Below, one piece after another: positions 5,598 through 7,988 of a stretch of DNA of 7,988 nucleotides. This DNA comes from Synergistaceae bacterium (GTDB taxonomy: Bacteria > Synergistota > Synergistia > Synergistales > Synergistaceae): contig JAISQC010000053.1 of NCBI GenBank assembly GCA_031274465.1, positions 1-7,988 of the forward strand, written 5' to 3'. The position numbers and the translations under genes are program-made. Position 1 is the stretch's first letter, and each line of letters starts with the position of its first letter. The notes below the pieces were generated by a model. The model was not told the origin of the DNA. It ran no database searches and saw only the letters and a program-made list of their open reading frames with translations.

Positions 5598-5620
5598 TGC
5601 CTTAACGGGGAGAGATAGCT

Positions 5621-6691
5621 GTGATTCGTTTGTCCGGCATAAGCAAAGTTTACAGGGTCAAAGAGGACGCTTCGCGGGAGATGCGCGATTTTTACGCACT
5701 GCGCGACGTCTCGATAGACGTAGATGACGGCGCCATATTTGGGATAATAGGGCGCAGCGGGGCGGGCAAGAGCACGCTGATTCGTTGCATCAACATGCTC
5801 GAGCGGCCGACATCCGGAAGGGTTTTCATCAACGGCACAGAAATGACCTCCCTGCCGGAAGCGCGACTGCGAAACGCCCGACGCAGGATAGGCATGATAT
5901 TTCAGTCGTTCAACCTCCTCTCTAACCGCACGGCATTCGGCAATATCGCCTTCCCTCTCGAACTCGCCGGATGGGGGAAAGCCGATATACGCGACCGGGT
6001 ACGCGAGATAGCGTCTTTGGTGGGCATCGAGGGGAAACTCGGCCAATACCCCTCCACTCTTTCGGGCGGTCAGAAACAGCGCGTGGGGATAGCCCGCGCG
6101 CTCGCCAACCGGCCTGAGGTCCTGCTTTCCGACGAGGCCACTTCGGCGCTCGACCCGCAGACGACCAAATCCGTCCTGCACCTGATACGCGACATCAACG
6201 AAAAGCTGGGCCTCACGGTGATCCTGATAACCCACGAGATGAACGTGATCAAGGAAATTTGCGATTCAGTGGCGGTGCTGGAATCCGGGAAAGTCGTCGA
6301 ACAGGGGCCGACGCTTAAAATTTTCACGTCTCCAATGGAGGCTGTCACGAGAGAACTTCTCTCCCAAGTCATACAATCGGAACTTCCGGAGTCGTTTGCG
6401 GATCTGAAATTTTCCAAAGTTCCGGCGCGCGGCGAGGACCTGATACTCCAGATATCGTTTTTCGGCAGCGTCGCCGCAGACCCCATAATATCGGACATCG
6501 TGCGTAAATTCGACGTGGACGTCAATATATTGGCGGCCCACATCGGACATATCCGCTCGACGCCATTCGGAACCATAACAATCCAACTGTCCGGGGACGA
6601 GAAAGAGGGGGCGCTGGAATTTCTCATGGACATGAAGCTCAGAACGGAGGTGATAGGATATGTCGCGCGACCTTCTGACATTACTCATTAG
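5621..6691 (+). CDS. metN: MetN: methionine ABC transporter ATP-binding protein with NIL domain
   Basis: This is the cytoplasmic ATPase of a MetNI-type importer for methionine or related amino acids. The ABC domain has Walker A GRSGAGKST at 44-52, the Q-loop Gln95 in IFQSFNLL, the signature LSGGQKQR at 147-154, Walker B VLLSDEATSALD (Asp171, Glu172, D-loop Asp178) and H-loop His205. Residues about 274-350 form the C-terminal NIL domain (LQISFFGSVAADPIISDIV onward), which in known MetN binds methionine and inhibits transport when the cell is replete. At 356 aa it is slightly longer than E. coli MetN (343). The start is GTG at 5621, preceded by GGGGAG (5607-5612). The 3' end overlaps metI by 32 bp. 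Other NIL-carrying importers are similar, so the substrate is a family-level inference. Confidence 0.93.
   Translation: MIRLSGISKVYRVKEDASREMRDFYALRDVSIDVDDGAIFGIIGRSGAGKSTLIRCINMLERPTSGRVFINGTEMTSLPEARLRNARRRIGMIFQSFNLLSNRTAFGNIAFPLELAGWGKADIRDRVREIASLVGIEGKLGQYPSTLSGGQKQRVGIARALANRPEVLLSDEATSALDPQTTKSVLHLIRDINEKLGLTVILITHEMNVIKEICDSVAVLESGKVVEQGPTLKIFTSPMEAVTRELLSQVIQSELPESFADLKFSKVPARGEDLILQISFFGSVAADPIISDIVRKFDVDVNILAAHIGHIRSTPFGTITIQLSGDEKEGALEFLMDMKLRTEVIGYVARPSDITH
6646..6654 (+). promoter_or_regulatory. Near-perfect SD of metI within metN
   Basis: GGAGGTGAT, complementary over nine bases to the 16S rRNA 3' end, lies inside the last metN codons with 9 bases between GGAGG and the metI ATG at 6660. 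It fixes the metI start and explains the 32-bp gene overlap. Confidence 0.85.
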
Positions 6692-7322
6692 GGGGACGCT
6701 CGACACACTCTATATGGTCGGCGCGTCGTCCCTGATCGCCATAGCGCTCGGACTGCCTCTCGGGGTCACGCTCTACGTCGCGTCTGACGTGGGCATATTG
6801 AGGAACAGGCCAGTGTATTCCGTCGCGTCTTTTGTCGTGAACATCGGAAGGTCCACGCCGTTCGTGATACTGATGATAGCCATAATACCGTTCACGCGGT
6901 GGGTAGTCGGCACTTCAATTGGGATAAACGCCGCTGTGGTTCCGCTGTCGGTGGCCGCCATCCCCTTCGTCGGCCGCGTGGTCGAGTCCTCGCTACGCGA
7001 GATAGACGCCGGAGTGATAGAGGCTGCGCAGTCGATGGGCGCGTCCCCTGTTGAGATTATCCGCAAGGTGCTCCTGCCGGAGGGGCTTCCCGGGATAATA
7101 TCCGGCAGCACGCTGGCGGTGATAAATCTGGTCGGCTACTCCGCCATGGCCGGCACCATCGGAGGCGGGGGGCTGGGAGACATAGCCGTGAGGTACGGCT
7201 ACCAGCGCTTCATGCCCGACGTGATGATCGCAACCGTGGTCATTCTGGTAGCGATGGTGCAGGCGGTTCAGCTCGCCGGGGACAAACTGTCCGCGCTCGC
7301 CCGCCACGACAGAAAGAACTGA
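6660..7322 (+). CDS. metI: MetI: methionine ABC transporter permease
   Basis: This is the inner-membrane permease subunit that pairs with MetN. The 220-residue length and five hydrophobic segments (about 15-40, 54-78, 88-106, 147-168 and 184-206) match MetI. The cytoplasmic EAA coupling loop is visible as EAAQSMGASPVEIIRKVLLPEGLPGI at 121-146. IGRSTPFVILM (62-72) and the Gly-rich GTIGGGGLGDIAVRYGYQRF (165-184) are typical MetI segments. The start at 6660 is fixed by GGAGGTGAT upstream. The next expected gene, the MetQ lipoprotein, does not follow; instead there is a short ORF and a transposase fragment. The importer would need a binding protein encoded elsewhere. Confidence 0.94.
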   Translation: MSRDLLTLLIRGTLDTLYMVGASSLIAIALGLPLGVTLYVASDVGILRNRPVYSVASFVVNIGRSTPFVILMIAIIPFTRWVVGTSIGINAAVVPLSVAAIPFVGRVVESSLREIDAGVIEAAQSMGASPVEIIRKVLLPEGLPGIISGSTLAVINLVGYSAMAGTIGGGGLGDIAVRYGYQRFMPDVMIATVVILVAMVQAVQLAGDKLSALARHDRKN

Positions 7323-7336
7323 ACAGGAGCGCCGCC

Positions 7337-7444
7337 GTGAGGTCGAGTCATTATCTGAAGTCAGCCGTTGATTGGAAAAAGCGTGTCGCGCCAAAAACGA
7401 TGGGCTATTGGAATAGCGCTCTCCATCAGCGTTGCGCGTGGTAA
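7337..7444 (+). pseudogene. Short SD-equipped ORF after metI, possibly a gene start truncated by an insertion element
   Basis: A GTG at 7337 has AGGAG (7325-7329) 7 bases upstream and opens 35 codons (MRSSHYLKSAVDWKKRV...) to a TAA at 7442-7444. It starts 15 bp after the metI stop, as a third operon gene would. The reading stops just where the sequence turns AT-rich, near a candidate insertion-element end. The residues show no signal peptide or lipobox, so it does not look like metQ. It may be a remnant, a small real gene, or chance. Confidence 0.25.
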
Positions 7445-7531
7445 AACCCGAGTTTAACAGGAAATAGCAATAAATAGAGCTGTAAATAATTGGTAACACC
7501 GATAATTAACTGCATTATAAGCGATATAAAA

Positions 7532-7543
7532 ATATAGCTATAT
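7532..7543. repeat. 12-bp perfect palindrome at the transposase stop codon
   Basis: ATATAGCTATAT is self-complementary and is followed by five T residues on the minus strand. It could act as a weak AT-only terminator for the transposase, or be chance in AT-rich sequence. Confidence 0.3.
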
Positions 7544-7988
7544 AAAATCCGCTTTGTCGAAGCTGTATTTCAATTGTCTTAACTCTTTAGCTGTGGGAAG
7601 TCTGAGCTCGGCGCTTACTCCGAAAGCATCCAGAATCATCCGCATGTCGCCGTTTGGCTTTGTCAGCCTGTAATAACCGCGCGGAAGAGCGTCGGCATTG
7701 AACGAAACAAGCGCTTTCTGTATCCTTTCGGCAGTGACGCCTGACTCCCAGCCATCCAGATTCAGAGCGTCCTTGCCTTGAAATCGCAGGACTTTGCATT
7801 GAATCAAGCGGATCATCGTGAGAGCGATGAAGCACAATAGAAAATGAGCGTTGATATGTTCCGGAGTCCGAACATATACAGGCCTGCCATCAAGGTTGCT
7901 TTTCGTTATCCGAAACGAGTCCTCGATCCTGGAAAGCCCGTGATATTTGTTTATTATCTCTCTGTCTGTTTTGTCCAGCTCCGACGTC
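7538..7988 (-). CDS. IS1634/IS4-type DDE transposase, C-terminal part (runs off window edge)
   Basis: The minus-strand frame is open from the right edge to a TAG at 7540-7538, about 150 residues. It carries the C-terminal hallmark of IS4/IS1634-type transposases: YHGLSRIEDSFRITKSNLDGRPVY, in which the Glu of RIED is the last acidic residue of the DDE triad and is followed six residues later by Lys. Next come the INAHFLLCFIALTMIRLI helix and a family-like tail ending in KYSFDKADFI. A TTG at 7837 is only an internal leucine codon, not a start. No frameshift or stop occurs in the visible part, so it may be intact; most of the protein (families of about 450-600 aa) lies outside. The stop codon lies within the palindrome ATATAGCTATAT (7532-7543). 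Confidence 0.88.
   Translation of the reverse strand, partial: TSELDKTDREIINKYHGLSRIEDSFRITKSNLDGRPVYVRTPEHINAHFLLCFIALTMIRLIQCKVLRFQGKDALNLDGWESGVTAERIQKALVSFNADALPRGYYRLTKPNGDMRMILDAFGVSAELRLPTAKELRQLKYSFDKADFI

Larger units (their letters stand above)
7442..7988 (-). mobile_element. Insertion element, transposase 3' end and probable terminus
   Basis: The transposase fragment, the drop in GC content between about 7440 and 7550, and the break in the metI operon together point to an insertion element entering from the right. Its exact end is not provable here. The segment CTGTTAAACTCGGGTTTTAC (minus strand, 7461-7442) is the best candidate terminus because the AT-rich tract begins there. The other end and any target duplication lie outside the window. 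Confidence 0.45.

Noticed and set aside
5549..5620. SAM riboswitch or T-box ahead of metN
   Set aside because: Only 72 bp separate the genes and a promoter occupies them; there is no room for either structure.
5015..6235. Minus-strand open frame of 406 codons over the prepilin and metN genes
   Set aside because: It spans two confident genes and a promoter region, with composition typical of an antisense frame.
7337..7444. The short ORF after metI as the start of metQ
   Set aside because: The residues are polar and basic, with no hydrophobic signal segment or lipobox cysteine expected of MetQ.

Overview
This window reads as a chromosomal segment of a GC-rich (but not extreme), probably anaerobic bacterium. 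Heavy use of ATA (Ile) and AGG (Arg) codons, strong Shine-Dalgarno (SD) sequences, GTG/TTG starts, citrate-lyase maturation genes, a NifS/NifU pair and a lone type IV-like prepilin would fit Synergistota or a related anaerobic lineage. That placement is inference from gene content and codon style; no marker gene here settles it.

Layout, left to right. (1) The 3' end of a small membrane protein (+ strand, 1-249) runs into the window and converges on, and overlaps by 50 bp, a minus-strand pair: citC (citrate lyase ligase) followed by citX (holo-ACP synthase). These are coupled by a TTGA start/stop overlap. The citrate lyase subunit genes citDEF are not in the window. (2) A divergent intergenic region at about 1753-1944 precedes a plus-strand operon of nifS-type cysteine desulfurase, nifU/IscU-type Fe-S scaffold, and a MOSC-domain protein. 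The operon closes with a very strong intrinsic terminator (4091-4126). Together these genes look like a sulfur mobilisation and delivery unit: desulfurase to scaffold, plus a domain associated with molybdenum-cofactor or sulfur carrier chemistry. (3) A minus-strand 2-Cys-like peroxiredoxin converges on that terminator. Its AT-rich upstream region is shared with a divergent plus-strand prepilin gene and holds a palindromic double -10 element. (4) A promoter and then metN-metI follow, the ATPase and permease of a methionine-type ABC importer. The substrate-binding gene metQ is absent. (5) A 215-bp gap after metI holds a short SD-equipped ORF that ends abruptly as sequence becomes AT-rich. Then comes the C-terminal part of an IS1634/IS4-type transposase (minus strand) that runs off the right edge.

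No tRNA, rRNA, CRISPR array or classical riboswitch was recognised. No gene-free stretch exceeds 300 bp. I do not see a clear undescribed multi-gene system. The best leads are the NifS-NifU-MOSC unit with its internal palindrome and extended -10, the displaced resolving cysteine of the peroxiredoxin, and the metNI operon that lacks metQ beside an insertion element.
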